Assembly: GCA_022822745.1 (NCBI GenBank)
Contig: JAJEAO010000093.1
Location: 1 to 63,822, forward strand
Length of the DNA stretch: 63,822 bases
Reading direction: 5' to 3'
Source of the DNA: Acidobacteriota bacterium
GTDB lineage: Bacteria; Acidobacteriota; Vicinamibacteria; Marinacidobacterales; Marinacidobacteraceae
Shown: piece by piece, positions 8,371 through 17,190 of the stretch
How the letters are laid out: every line of letters begins with the position of its first letter
Position numbering within the stretch: the stretch's first letter is position 1
Program-made: the position numbers and the translations under genes
The notes under the pieces: model-generated
Databases searched by the model: none
What the model was told of the DNA's origin: nothing
The model's input: the letters and a program-made list of their open reading frames with translations, nothing else

Positions 8371-9870
8371 TCAGGCCGGCGCCGGAGCGCCGTGGATGAT
8401 GCGGTCGGCGATGCGGAGCGAGTTCGCGGCGATCGTGAGGCTCGGATTCACGCCCCCGGAGGCCGGAAAGGCGCTCCCGTCGGCCACCCACAGGTTGCGA
8501 ACCCCCCGAACCCGCCCGCCCGCGTCGAGCACCGAGTCCTCCGCGGCCCTCCCCATCCGGAGGGTGCCGACGGCGTGGGAGAAGGACGAGATCGGCCAGA
8601 TCCGGGTGGCGAGGGCGCCCGCTTCGTGGAGGATGTCCCCCGCCGCGCGGGTCAGGCGACCGAGCCGCCGCTCGTCGGAGGGACGGTAGCGGTGCTCGAC
8701 GAGCGTCCGCCGCATCCCGATTTCGTCCGCATCGGGTCCGAGGCGCACCCGGTTCTCCGGATCGGGCTCGTCCTCGGCGACACAGAGGAGGTTCTGGAGG
8801 CGGCGAACGACCGGATCGCCCAGCAGCAGCCCCCGGAAGCGTCCGGCGGCCTCCCGTACGACTTCGGGGGCCGGGGTGTAGATGTCCTGGATGACGCCGA
8901 CGGCGAGGCCATCCTCCTTCCGGCCCGCTTCGTAGAGATCGGTGAAGCAGACCTGCTTGTGGAACACGCCGTCCGGATTCGTCGCGAACGGGAAGAGTCC
9001 CGCGACCACGGCGTTGCAGTGCCGCATGAGGAATCGGCCGACCGGGAGCGAAGCGAGCCCGGGAGAATCCGAACGCAGCAGGACGGTCGGGCTGCCGATG
9101 GCGCCGGCGGCGAGCACGAAGACGCCGCCCTCGACGACCAGGGATCGTCCGGAGGCAGCCTCCAGGCACTCGGCCGCGATGACGCGCGCTCCGTCGAAGA
9201 GAAGCCGCCGCGCGACGAGTCCGGATCGGATCTCGAGTCCGCGCCGGGATGCCCGGCGCAGGATTCCGGCGGCGTCGTTCTTGGCGGAGATGGCGCACGG
9301 AAAACCGTCACAGGTGTTGCAGCGGATGCATGCGCTGCCGTGTTCGCCGCCGAAGTCCAGCGCGAGCGGAATCGGGAACGGCCGGAATCCCACCCGGAGC
9401 CCGGCGAGGCGGATGCGCTCGGCCGGAGGACTGGCGGCGATGGGACGAAACGGATAGAGCCCGGAGCGGGGCGGCTCCAGCGGATCGAGCCCGGCCATCC
9501 CGTGGACGCCGAGGAGGTGCTCGGCCTCCGTGTAGTACGGCTCGAGGTCGTCGTAGCCGATCGGCCAGCGGGCGAAGTCGGACGCGCGGAGCCGAAGCGA
9601 CGCCCCGCCGTAGAAGACCGACATGCCGCCCACGGTCTCGTTCTGCGGCATCGGCCGGAACTCGGCGTCCCCCCGCTGCCGGACATGGACCGGCGCCGGT
9701 CCGGCGTAGCGGAGGCGATGCAGGATCTCCATCGGATCCCAGTCGCCGCGATCCCGTCGCGGCCAGCCGCCGCGCTCGAGGACGAGGACTCGAGCGCCGG
9801 CCTCCAGCATCCGAAGAGCCGCCATCGCGCCCCCGAGGCCCGAGCCGATGACGACGGCGTCGTGGGCCAT
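8371..9870 (-). CDS. GMC-family FAD oxidoreductase
   Basis: A 499-residue glucose-methanol-choline oxidoreductase. The N-terminal FAD motif is VIGSGLGGAMAALRML. The middle contains a four-cysteine cluster (CIRCNTCDGFPC), as in GMC enzymes that carry a small Cys-rich insert. The C-terminus has SHAVGTLRMG and VADGSAFPASGGVNPS, which hold the catalytic His/Asn region. I start at ATG 9870 because the FAD motif follows immediately; the frame is open a further 15 codons upstream. It lies between the duplicated membrane protein and the Gfo/Idh/MocA gene with gaps of 16 and 10 nt, so all three likely act together on a polyol or sugar. Confidence 0.88.
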   Translation of the reverse strand: MAHDAVVIGSGLGGAMAALRMLEAGARVLVLERGGWPRRDRGDWDPMEILHRLRYAGPAPVHVRQRGDAEFRPMPQNETVGGMSVFYGGASLRLRASDFARWPIGYDDLEPYYTEAEHLLGVHGMAGLDPLEPPRSGLYPFRPIAASPPAERIRLAGLRVGFRPFPIPLALDFGGEHGSACIRCNTCDGFPCAISAKNDAAGILRRASRRGLEIRSGLVARRLLFDGARVIAAECLEAASGRSLVVEGGVFVLAAGAIGSPTVLLRSDSPGLASLPVGRFLMRHCNAVVAGLFPFATNPDGVFHKQVCFTDLYEAGRKEDGLAVGVIQDIYTPAPEVVREAAGRFRGLLLGDPVVRRLQNLLCVAEDEPDPENRVRLGPDADEIGMRRTLVEHRYRPSDERRLGRLTRAAGDILHEAGALATRIWPISSFSHAVGTLRMGRAAEDSVLDAGGRVRGVRNLWVADGSAFPASGGVNPSLTIAANSLRIADRIIHGAPAPA

Positions 9871-9886
9871 GGATTCCGGCGGGAGG

Positions 9887-10672
9887 CTACCCGATGGCGC
9901 CCGACTCGAACGCAATCGCGACCGTCACGGCGAGGATGAGGATCCAGGCCAGGATGTGGAGTTCCTCGCGGCGCCGAGTCTCGACCCGCGGCAGGTCGGG
10001 ACGGAACTTCCCCGACATGTTCCGCTGGATGTAGGTCTTGTAGTACTCCACGAGAAAGCGCTCGAGCCCGCCGTTCATGTAGATCAGGATCCCGAGGGCG
10101 ACCGGCTCGGCGGGATCGCGCAGCCAGTAGAACAGCGGGGAAACGACCGCGAGGGCGAGCCCCGAGCGCAGGAACTTGAGGAACAGGAAGCCCTCGAACG
10201 GCGCGTCCTTCCACGCCCCCCCGCCGGAGACGAGCAGCCCGGTCCCGTAGGCGACGAGGAGATACTGCCAGAACCCCTCGACCGGTCGGCCGATCAGGAG
10301 GACGCCGAGCACCGCAGAGACCAGCGCCACTCCGGCCGCGATCCGGAGCGCCCGGCTCCGGACCGGCCGTCCCAGGATCGCGAGCTGGGACGGCACGAAG
10401 TACTTCTCCTGGGGCTCGGTGCGGAAGCAGCCCTTGTAGAGCTCGGTGAGGAACCGCTCGAGGCCCATCACGAGGAAGAAGAGCTGCGCCAGGCCGAGCC
10501 CGTCCACCCGCTCCCGCAGCGTCGGGACCAACTGCAGGCCACCGAAGATGACGAGCGAGAACAGGATGGACCGCGGGAAGGTCCGCGGCTTGAAGCCCTC
10601 CCACGGGGAGTCCTTGAACGCGCCCCAGAGAGAGGTATAGAGCCCCGAGAGGGCGGCGACGAGGAAGCCCAT
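9887..10672 (-). CDS. Multi-pass membrane protein with internal duplication
   Basis: A 261-residue protein with about seven or eight predicted membrane helices and no family that I recognise. Its two halves are clearly homologous. AFKDSPWEGFKPRTFPRSIL followed by GLERFLTELYKGC in the first half matches AWKDAPFEGFLFLKFLRSGL followed by GLERFLVEYYKTY in the second. Conserved W-K-D-P-E-G-F and G-L-E-R-F-L residues at the membrane boundaries suggest a pseudo-symmetric channel, transporter or electron-transfer subunit. It is the first gene of the operon with the GMC and Gfo/Idh/MocA enzymes. The 10673-10840 gap upstream shows nothing clear. Confidence 0.75.
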   Translation of the reverse strand: MGFLVAALSGLYTSLWGAFKDSPWEGFKPRTFPRSILFSLVIFGGLQLVPTLRERVDGLGLAQLFFLVMGLERFLTELYKGCFRTEPQEKYFVPSQLAILGRPVRSRALRIAAGVALVSAVLGVLLIGRPVEGFWQYLLVAYGTGLLVSGGGAWKDAPFEGFLFLKFLRSGLALAVVSPLFYWLRDPAEPVALGILIYMNGGLERFLVEYYKTYIQRNMSGKFRPDLPRVETRRREELHILAWILILAVTVAIAFESGAIG

Positions 10673-10840
10673 CAGCGGACCAGACCGGTCCGATCCCTGG
10701 CTTCAGGCACGGGCGCCGGCAAACCGGCTCGACACCCGGGTCCGTCCCTCCAGCGGGCGAGGCCCGCTGGAGAAAGGCCGGGTCGCGCCGTTCGGCCTCG
10801 CAGGGCGCCGGTGGAGGCCGTCAAGAAGAGCCCTGGCTCG

Positions 10841-13072
10841 CTAGTTGAGGTCGAACTGACGGCTGTACTTGACAGTGAGACTGCGGTTCTGGGGGCCGAT
10901 CAGCATGTTCCCCAGCCCCTCGGTGTCGTTGTACACGATGAACAGGCCGGTCCCGGCGGTGTTCAGCCAGTTGAACCGGACATTTGACGACCAGACATCG
11001 GAATCGTCGTTGTACTGGAAGAGCGTCTGGAGATAGATCAGCGGGGTGAAGTTCAGCGAGGCGCGGAACTGCCCCAGATTCGCCACGAAGTTGCCCTCGG
11101 CGAGCTGGATGTCGTTGTGGAGCCACGAGACTGCGGTAACCAGACGAGTCCCCCACCGGAAGTTGAAGGTCGTGTCCAGGGTTCGCTGCTCGCCGGAGAG
11201 GAAGCCGCCGTAGTCAATTCCGCCGCTGTAGGAGAGCGCGTCGGCCCGGTTCGTGTTCCAGCGCCATCCGGCCTGCCAGTGCTGGTAGGTTCCGGCCGGC
11301 ACGACGATCCCTTCCCGGATCTCGAAGGGCTGCTGAAGGCCCTCGGTGATCCGGTTCATCGCCGGGCTGAAATACCAGCCGTTCTCGAAGTCGAAGTGGT
11401 TGTCCACGTGGAGCCGCTCGGTCTCGAGGAATCCGTCGAGAGTGCGAAAACCGCTGTAGGTGATGTGCGGGCGCAGCTCGCGGAAGATGGGCGCCCACTT
11501 CGGTCGGTGGTAGCTGAAGTAGCCGTAGTCGAGGTTCCGGTAGGCGCTCCGGCGCAGGAAACCGGCCTCGGGGTTGAAGTTCTCCTGGACCTCGGTCATG
11601 CCGAGCCAGAGCCGGAGCCGGTTGCTGAAGTACTCGCCGCGACCCCGGTAGGCGTACTCGCCGCCGAGGTCCTCGTAGCCCGGAGTCTGCGTCCGCGCCG
11701 CGAATCCGCTGAAGGTGATCGCTTCGCCGATGCCGAGCTGGCCATCCACGCCCCAGGTCCGGTTCCAGTCGTCATCGAGCGCTGCGTTCCCGGTGCCCAT
11801 CTTGTTCACGAACATCGCGCCGAGCGAGGAGCGCTGGCCGAACTCGCGGCTGACGCTGGCCACGGTGAAGTTGTTCGCCGCGACCACGCCACCGACTTCC
11901 TCGGTCTGCATGTTGAGGAAGCCGAGGTTGTAGTCGCCCGCCTTCCCCGAGAGCCGGGCGCCGCCGAGGATCGGGACCGGCGCGCCGCCCGGGCCGATCC
12001 CGATCCGGCGGCTGAAGAACAGGTCCACCGAGCCGGGCGCCCCCATCGAGAAGTTCCCGGCGTTCTCGAGGAAGAACGGCCGCTTCTCCGGGAAGAACAG
12101 GTTGAACCGCGTCAGGTTGATCTGCTGGTCATCCACCTCCACCTGGGCGAAGTCGGTGTTCCAGGTCAGGTCCATGTTCAGGCTGGGGGTGATCCCGACC
12201 TTGGCGTCGGCGCCGAAGTTGTAGTTCGTCTGGAACTCGGTCTCCACCGAGTAATCCCGACCGCCCTGCCCGAGCGCGTAGGGAGTCACCTGGATGTTGC
12301 GGGGCGTCCGCAGTTCGAGGCCGTGGAGCTCCCCGGCGAAGGAGAGTCGGTAGAGGTTGTAGATCCGCTGGATCGGGGACCAGTAGGCCTCTTCGCGCTT
12401 CCGCCGGATGTTGCGCTGGAAGTTGAGCCCCCAGGTCTGCGGGCTGTCCGCATAGCGCAGCGTGCCAAGCGGGATCGCGAACTCCGCCGACCAGCCGTCG
12501 TCGCCGACGTGGGTCGCCACCGTCCAGCTCGCGTCCCAGTTCAGGTTGAACCCGCCGCCGGAACCGGTGCCCGCCCGCCGCATCTGAGGGCCGCCGCCCC
12601 CGAAGCCGCCGCCCCCGCCAGCGTTGCTCACCTGCCCGTCGTACTCGAGTCCGGAAGGCGTCGTGCCGAAGACGAACCCGTTCTGGAGATCGTGGTAGGT
12701 GTCGAAGATGACGCGGAAGGAGTCGGTGTCATCGAGGCCCGAGTCCCGGCGGGCGTCGGTGGCGATGATCCCGGAGGGATCCGAGTCGTAGAGCATCGCG
12801 CCGATGTAGATCGCCTCGTCGTCGAAGAGGATGCGGACCTCGGTGCGCTCGGTGGAGGGCTCCCCCTCGAACGGGTTCGCCTGGACGAAGTCGGTGATCG
12901 GCTCGGCGGCGGCCCAGACATCCTCGTCGAGCCGCCCATCAATGGCCGGCGCCTCGATCGCGGCGAACGCGCGGCCGATCCGGTTGGCGTTCGCCGTTTC
13001 CTCCTCGGCGAGCGCGGGGAGGGCGCCGACGAGACCGGCGAGGACGAAGCAGAGAGGCGCGAGACGGGACAT
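10841..13072 (-). CDS. DUF5916 outer-membrane protein, paralog 1
   Basis: A 743-residue secreted protein with a signal peptide (cleavage near ALPALAEE), an N-terminal carbohydrate-binding-like domain (IDGRLDEDVWAAAEPITDF to about residue 230) and a C-terminal DUF5916 region rich in alternating beta strands. Landmarks are WNTDFAQVEVDDQQINLTRF and FFPEKRPFFLENAGNF. A Gly-rich stretch (GGGGGFGGGG) interrupts the N-terminal domain. Family members are thought to be outer-membrane beta-barrels; the function is unproven. It ends in RQFDLN rather than the terminal Phe seen in three other paralogs here. It is divergent from the histidinol-phosphatase-like gene. Confidence 0.88.
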   Translation of the reverse strand: MSRLAPLCFVLAGLVGALPALAEEETANANRIGRAFAAIEAPAIDGRLDEDVWAAAEPITDFVQANPFEGEPSTERTEVRILFDDEAIYIGAMLYDSDPSGIIATDARRDSGLDDTDSFRVIFDTYHDLQNGFVFGTTPSGLEYDGQVSNAGGGGGFGGGGPQMRRAGTGSGGGFNLNWDASWTVATHVGDDGWSAEFAIPLGTLRYADSPQTWGLNFQRNIRRKREEAYWSPIQRIYNLYRLSFAGELHGLELRTPRNIQVTPYALGQGGRDYSVETEFQTNYNFGADAKVGITPSLNMDLTWNTDFAQVEVDDQQINLTRFNLFFPEKRPFFLENAGNFSMGAPGSVDLFFSRRIGIGPGGAPVPILGGARLSGKAGDYNLGFLNMQTEEVGGVVAANNFTVASVSREFGQRSSLGAMFVNKMGTGNAALDDDWNRTWGVDGQLGIGEAITFSGFAARTQTPGYEDLGGEYAYRGRGEYFSNRLRLWLGMTEVQENFNPEAGFLRRSAYRNLDYGYFSYHRPKWAPIFRELRPHITYSGFRTLDGFLETERLHVDNHFDFENGWYFSPAMNRITEGLQQPFEIREGIVVPAGTYQHWQAGWRWNTNRADALSYSGGIDYGGFLSGEQRTLDTTFNFRWGTRLVTAVSWLHNDIQLAEGNFVANLGQFRASLNFTPLIYLQTLFQYNDDSDVWSSNVRFNWLNTAGTGLFIVYNDTEGLGNMLIGPQNRSLTVKYSRQFDLN

Positions 13073-13081
13073 AGCCGTGCA

Positions 13082-13087
13082 AATTTA
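13082..13087 (-). promoter_or_regulatory. Candidate -10 element (TAAATT) of DUF5916 paralog 1
   Basis: On the minus strand GGTAAATT ends 9 nt before the ATG at 13072. If it is a -10 box, transcription would begin almost at the start codon, giving a leaderless or near-leaderless mRNA, and no ribosome-binding site is seen. The remaining 13088-13252 gap is the divergent control region and contains CATAGT at 13194-13199 pointing to the plus-strand gene. Confidence 0.35.
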
Positions 13088-13252
13088 CCGCGCCCGCGCC
13101 CTTGCCCGCGGACTGGCGCGATGCGGTGGTGAACCCGGGGTGACGAACCGGTGAAATCCGCCGGTTCGCCGCCCGATTCGCCGTCCCGGATGGCATAGTT
13201 CGCCCGTCCCCGAACGCGGCCCGTCGCCGCGACCCCCCGAAGGAGCCGACCC

Positions 13253-14029
13253 GTGACCAATCGAAGCCCGGCCAGCGCCCGGGAACTCCTCGACTTCGCC
13301 ACCGAGATCGCCTGGGAGGCCGGGCGTCTCGTGATGCGTCACTTCCAGGTGGGCGTCGGCGTCACCACGAAGCCCGACCGGACCCCGGTGACGGAGGCCG
13401 ACATCGCGTGCGAGCGGCTCCTGCGGAAGCGGATTGAGGCGAAGTTCCCCGGCCACCGCATTCTCGGCGAGGAGGACGGCGAGTCCGGATCCGATCCCGC
13501 CCACCGGTGGATCCTCGACCCGATCGATGGCACGACCTCCTTCATCCACGGCGTGCCGCTGTTCGGTGTCCTGATCGGCCTCGAAGTGCACGACGAGGCG
13601 GTCGTCGGAGTCTCCAACCTCGCCGGAATCGGCGAGATGGTCGCGGGCGCGCGCGGCGAGGGCGCCTTCTGGAACGGACGCCCGGCCCGGGTATCCAGGG
13701 TGACCTGCATCGAGAACGCGCTCGCCACGACGACCGACCCGGCGACGATCGGGCCCATCTGGGACGCCGTCGGCGCGAAGGGCGCGGTTCGCCGCACCTG
13801 GGGCGACGCCTTCGGACACTCGCTGGTCTGCACCGGCCGCTCCGAAATCGCCCTCGACCCGGAGATGAAGGCGTGGGACTCCAGCCCGTTCCTGCCGATC
13901 CTGGAGGAGGCGGGCGGTCGCTTCACCGACTGGGAAGGGAACCGCACGATCCACGGCCCGAACGCCCTGAGCACGAACGGCGCGCTCCACGACGAGGTCC
14001 TCGCCCTCCTGGCCGAAGTCCGCCGGTAG
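13253..14029 (+). CDS. hisN: Inositol-monophosphatase-family phosphatase, probably histidinol-phosphatase
   Basis: A 258-residue Mg-dependent phosphatase. The metal-binding motifs are intact: GEEDGE, then DPIDGTTSFIHGVPLFGVLI, and the C-terminal WDSSPFLPILEEAGG. The GTTSFIHGVPLFG form is typical of the HisN branch, which hydrolyses histidinol phosphate in histidine synthesis, rather than inositol monophosphatase or CysQ. The GTG start is preceded by AAGGAG. No other his gene is nearby, so the gene symbol rests on motif similarity alone. Confidence 0.82.
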   Translation: MTNRSPASARELLDFATEIAWEAGRLVMRHFQVGVGVTTKPDRTPVTEADIACERLLRKRIEAKFPGHRILGEEDGESGSDPAHRWILDPIDGTTSFIHGVPLFGVLIGLEVHDEAVVGVSNLAGIGEMVAGARGEGAFWNGRPARVSRVTCIENALATTTDPATIGPIWDAVGAKGAVRRTWGDAFGHSLVCTGRSEIALDPEMKAWDSSPFLPILEEAGGRFTDWEGNRTIHGPNALSTNGALHDEVLALLAEVRR

Positions 14030-14152
14030 CCGACTCTCCCGGAGAGCTCCGCTCTCCGAGGAGTTCGGCTCTCCGGAGTGGCGCCGTCGCGCGGCGCCTC
14101 CGGCGCCATCGGGCCGCCAGAGCGCCGGCTGGGAGATGCGCCCGGAAGGCTC

Positions 14153-14278
14153 CAGTGACCAGGTCGAGAAGCCGAGCGCCCGACTTGATCACTCGACGGA
14201 TCAGGTCAGGAAGCGAAAGCCCCAACTGGGTCTCTCCAGTGACCAAGTCGAGGAGCCGGAAGCCCAACTTGGTCACTC
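14153..14278. repeat. Three tandem 42-bp repeats, each an imperfect hairpin
   Basis: Units at 14153-14194, 14195-14236 and 14237-14278 share the same 42-bp period with substitutions. In unit 3, GTGACCAAGT near the start is the exact reverse complement of ACTTGGTCAC at the end, so each unit can fold into a hairpin. Unit 1 keeps most of this pairing. The array lies in the 563-nt intergenic gap 14030-14592. The part before it (14036-14110) contains further short inverted repeats around CTCTCCGGAG. No start codon with a ribosome-binding site is seen, so this is probably non-coding. Confidence 0.85.
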
Positions 14279-14439
14279 CACGGGCAAAGCGTTCTCGCTC
14301 ACTCGAGCGCAGGGGATGGTCGTGGACATCTGCCACGAGCCGCGGAGCCTCAAGCGGCTCGCCCGCGCAGGAGCCTCCCACCGCATCCACTGCCGGCGCA
14401 CTCACCTCGGACCTGTGACAACTGCCCCGGCACGATTTC

Positions 14440-14560
14440 GTATGGAGCGCCACGGTTCTCCCGGTCGGGGTTCTCCAGAGTGGCAATTCGCGTTGCGGCT
14501 CGGCGTCGCCAGCGTACTCGCTGCCGGGCAGGGCCATAGAGAGGTGCTCCATGGAGAACG
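14440..14560 (-). repeat. Dispersed intergenic repeat, copy A
   Basis: The stretch 14440-14489 is nearly the reverse complement of 34001-34050 and of 52558-52604. Homology with the 52.5-kb copy extends through about 14550 (shared ACGCCGAG, GCAACGCGAATTGCC and GGCCCTGCCCGGCA segments on the opposite strand). It begins TATGGAGCGCC, the terminal signature of the family. The element belongs to a palindromic repeat family that fills several intergenic regions of this window. No open reading frame of its own is seen. Confidence 0.75.
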
Positions 14561-14586
14561 GCGCTGGATCGAGGTGAGCGCTCCGT

Positions 14587-14608
14587 GCCGGTCTACCGGC
14601 GCTCCATG
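14587..14608 (-). repeat. Repeat-family end overlapping a gene's stop codon
   Basis: On the minus strand ATGGAGCGCCGGT-AGACCGGCAC matches the left end of the element at 34073-34160 apart from a 4-nt deletion. GCCGGT (14587-14592) and ACCGGC (14595-14600) form a hairpin whose loop contains the TAG stop of the PD40 gene. Confidence 0.6.
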
Positions 14609-15633
14609 GGGCGGTCGGCGACGATCGCGACCCGGGCGCCGTCCGGACTCACGGCGAGGCGGGAGATCCCTTCGAGACCCCGGTCCTCGAAGTCCGCGAT
14701 TTCCAGCCAGTCCGAGCTTTCGGACCAGGCGAACAGACGCGAGCCGTCACCCATGAGGATCTCGCCCTCGGCGGTCCACGCGTAGTCCTCGCGGGCCGGC
14801 AGCGTTCGCGTGATCCGCATCGTGGTTCCGGCGGCGGGGTCGAGGCGTTCGATCCACCACTCGTCATCCGAAACCTTGCGCACGAACGAGATCGCCTCCG
14901 TCCCCGGAATTGGGTGGATGGACCGGCCCGGGTTCTCGGCGACGATCCGGATCTCGCCGCTCAGCGCGTCCCCGACCTGAAGGGTGGGCGGGCTGCCGAG
15001 GATGAACATCGCGACGACGCGTTCGCTCGCCCAGGCGTGGTATCCGACCGGTTCGGCGGTGGCGAAGATCGGCCCCACCGAGGCGCCGGACAGGTCGTAG
15101 CGCCAAAGGTACTGCCTGCCCCGGATTTCGTGGATCGCGGAGAAGGCCTGCTGACCGGGGATCTGGATCGGCGAGAACTCGCTCGCCTCCTCGGTGTGCG
15201 TCAACTGCTGGACGGCCGGCGCCCCGGTCACGTCGAGGCGCGCGCTTTCGGTCTGGGTTCGCGCCAGCGCGGTCGTGTAGAGGATGGCCGAGCCGTCGAG
15301 CAGGAAGCTGGGCTGGTTGTCGTAACCGTCGCGGTCGGTCCCCTGCTCGAGGTCTGCAACGCGCAGCCCCTCGGTGTCGCGGACAAGGGTTCCGAGCCAG
15401 ATGTCGGTGGCGGGGACTCCCTCCGCCGTGGGGACATAGTCCGCGGGCGCCGGTCCGATCTCCGGCATCGGTCCGTCCGGGGGCTCGGACGGAAAGGGAA
15501 TCTCGGTCGCCGGCGCCTCAGGAGGCTCCGCTTGTACGCCGTCCGGCTCGCCCGGGGCGCAACCCGCGAGCGCGAGCGCGGCGCATCCGCCGACCAGGAG
15601 GCCCGTCCATGTCTGCATCATCGTCTCCGGCAT
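14593..15633 (-). CDS. PD40/TolB-like beta-propeller lipoprotein
   Basis: A 346-residue exported protein with a lipobox (ALALAGC, Cys near residue 25), a Pro/Glu-rich linker of about 40 residues, and several WD40-like (PD40) blades in the second half, such as AVSPDGARVAIV. Such propellers usually bind partners rather than catalyse reactions. The last residues PMERR and the stop codon are encoded by a copy of the dispersed repeat, so the original C-terminus has probably been replaced. It lies 117 nt downstream of the amidohydrolase and may share its transcript. An ATG at 15621 is an alternative start. Confidence 0.78.
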   Translation of the reverse strand: MPETMMQTWTGLLVGGCAALALAGCAPGEPDGVQAEPPEAPATEIPFPSEPPDGPMPEIGPAPADYVPTAEGVPATDIWLGTLVRDTEGLRVADLEQGTDRDGYDNQPSFLLDGSAILYTTALARTQTESARLDVTGAPAVQQLTHTEEASEFSPIQIPGQQAFSAIHEIRGRQYLWRYDLSGASVGPIFATAEPVGYHAWASERVVAMFILGSPPTLQVGDALSGEIRIVAENPGRSIHPIPGTEAISFVRKVSDDEWWIERLDPAAGTTMRITRTLPAREDYAWTAEGEILMGDGSRLFAWSESSDWLEIADFEDRGLEGISRLAVSPDGARVAIVADRPMERR

Positions 15634-15750
15634 CCTCGCGGTGTGTCAGGAATCCCCGCGACGCGGAGATTGTGTCGCAGGGCGGGTGGGCAGGGCGGCG
15701 TGCCGGGCGGTAGGCAGGCGCGCCGGCAAACCGGTGCGCCGGCCGGCCCG

Positions 15751-17190
15751 TCAGTTCGGCTCGCTGGCGGCGCGGTCGCGGCGGACGTTCCGCACGACCT
15801 CGCTGATCTGCCCGGCGAAGCCGCGGGCGCGCTCCATGACCTCGGCCTCGTCCACCGTCGTGATCTCGCCGTCCCGCACCACGATCCGGCCGTTCACGAG
15901 GACCGTGGAGACATCGCTCCCGCGGGCCGCGTACACGAGGTGGGAATAGGGCCGGTAGAGCGGCGTCAGGTGGGCGCTGCGCGTCTCCACGAGCACGATG
16001 TCGGCGCGCTTCCCGACTTCGAGCGAGCCGATCCGGTCGTGGAGATTCAGCACCCGCGCGCCGCCCGCCGTCGCCATCCGGAAGACCGTCTCCGCGGGCA
16101 TCGCGGCCGGATCTCCGGTGGCGAACTTGTGGAGCTTCGCCGCGGTGTCCATCTCGCCGAACATGTCGAGATCGTTGTTGCTCGCCGGACCGTCGGTCCC
16201 GAGACCCACCGGCACGCCGGCGGCGAGCAGCTCGGCGACGGGCGCCGCCCGCGACGCCCCCAGCTTCATGTTGCTTTCCGGGTTGTGGGCGACGCCGGCG
16301 CCGCCGGCGGCGATCCGGGCGATGTCGTCTTCGGTCAGGTAGGTCCCGTGGGCGAGCACCGTCCCCGGACGGAGCGCTCCGATGGACTCGAGCGCGGGGA
16401 TCGTCCGCATCCCGATGGCGGCCTCCACCCGCTCATCCTCATCGCTCGCTTCCACGACGTGGATCTGGAAGGGGGCGGCGTGGCGGCGGGCGAGGTCGTG
16501 GGCGGCGCGGACCGGCTCGAGCGGCGTCGTGTAGAACGCGTGCGCCGCGGTTCCCGGGACGAGCGTCGGGTGGTCGCGGTACGCCTCGAAGAACGCGTCC
16601 GCGTCCGCGAGCGACGCCTCCGGCGTGGGGAAGTCGGGCGTGGGAAAGCCGATCACGTGGGGCCCCACGACGGCGCGGATCCCGGCCTCGATCGTGGCCC
16701 GCGCCGCTTCCTCGCGGAAGTAGTACATGTCGGTGAAGGTCGTGGTGCCGCTCCTCAGCATCTCGATGGAGGCGAGGAGCGTCCCCCAGTACACGAAGTC
16801 GGGGGCGACGAGGGCCGCCTCGGCCGGGAAGATGTTCTCCTCCAGCCAGGTCATGAGCGGCAGATCGTCGGCGAGGCCGCGGAGGAGCGACATGGCGGCG
16901 TGGCCGTGCGTGTTCACGAGACCCGGGATCACGAGCTGTCCGGTGGCGTCGAGGACGGGGATCCCGGCCGGGCGCGGCGCGGCGCGGTCGAACAGGCCGG
17001 CGATCCGGTCCCCCTCGACGAGGACGGCGCCGCCTTCCAGGATGGTCCCGGCCTCGTCCATGACGACGACGGTTCCCCCGGTGATCAGGAGCCGCTCGGC
17101 GGTGGGGGCGCTTTCGGCCTCGGGAGAGGAGCAGCCCGACCCGGCGAGGGGGAGGGCGAGCAGCAGACTGGAGGAGGAAACCCGGCTCAT
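15751..17190 (-). CDS. Exported amidohydrolase/deaminase (MtaD/TrzA-like)
   Basis: A 479-residue metal-dependent hydrolase of the amidohydrolase superfamily, in the chlorohydrolase/S-adenosylhomocysteine-deaminase branch. Metal-binding landmarks are NTHGHAAMSLLRG, HVVEASDEDE, LAHGTYLTEDD and GTDGPASNNDLDMFGEM. The C-terminal beta-sandwich reads SLEVGKRADIVLVE. Unusually, it begins with a lipoprotein-type signal (LALPLAGSGCSS), so it should act outside the cytoplasm rather than in the cytoplasmic methylthioadenosine pathway. Its start overlaps the ABC-class ATPase stop by 4 nt (ATGA), so the pair is coupled. The substrate is probably an amino-purine or similar compound. Confidence 0.85.
   Translation of the reverse strand: MSRVSSSSLLLALPLAGSGCSSPEAESAPTAERLLITGGTVVVMDEAGTILEGGAVLVEGDRIAGLFDRAAPRPAGIPVLDATGQLVIPGLVNTHGHAAMSLLRGLADDLPLMTWLEENIFPAEAALVAPDFVYWGTLLASIEMLRSGTTTFTDMYYFREEAARATIEAGIRAVVGPHVIGFPTPDFPTPEASLADADAFFEAYRDHPTLVPGTAAHAFYTTPLEPVRAAHDLARRHAAPFQIHVVEASDEDERVEAAIGMRTIPALESIGALRPGTVLAHGTYLTEDDIARIAAGGAGVAHNPESNMKLGASRAAPVAELLAAGVPVGLGTDGPASNNDLDMFGEMDTAAKLHKFATGDPAAMPAETVFRMATAGGARVLNLHDRIGSLEVGKRADIVLVETRSAHLTPLYRPYSHLVYAARGSDVSTVLVNGRIVVRDGEITTVDEAEVMERARGFAGQISEVVRNVRRDRAASEPN

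Noticed and set aside
14153-14278. Possible CRISPR array from regularly repeated units
   Set aside because: The units are directly contiguous with no spacers, only three are present, and no cas gene is in the window.
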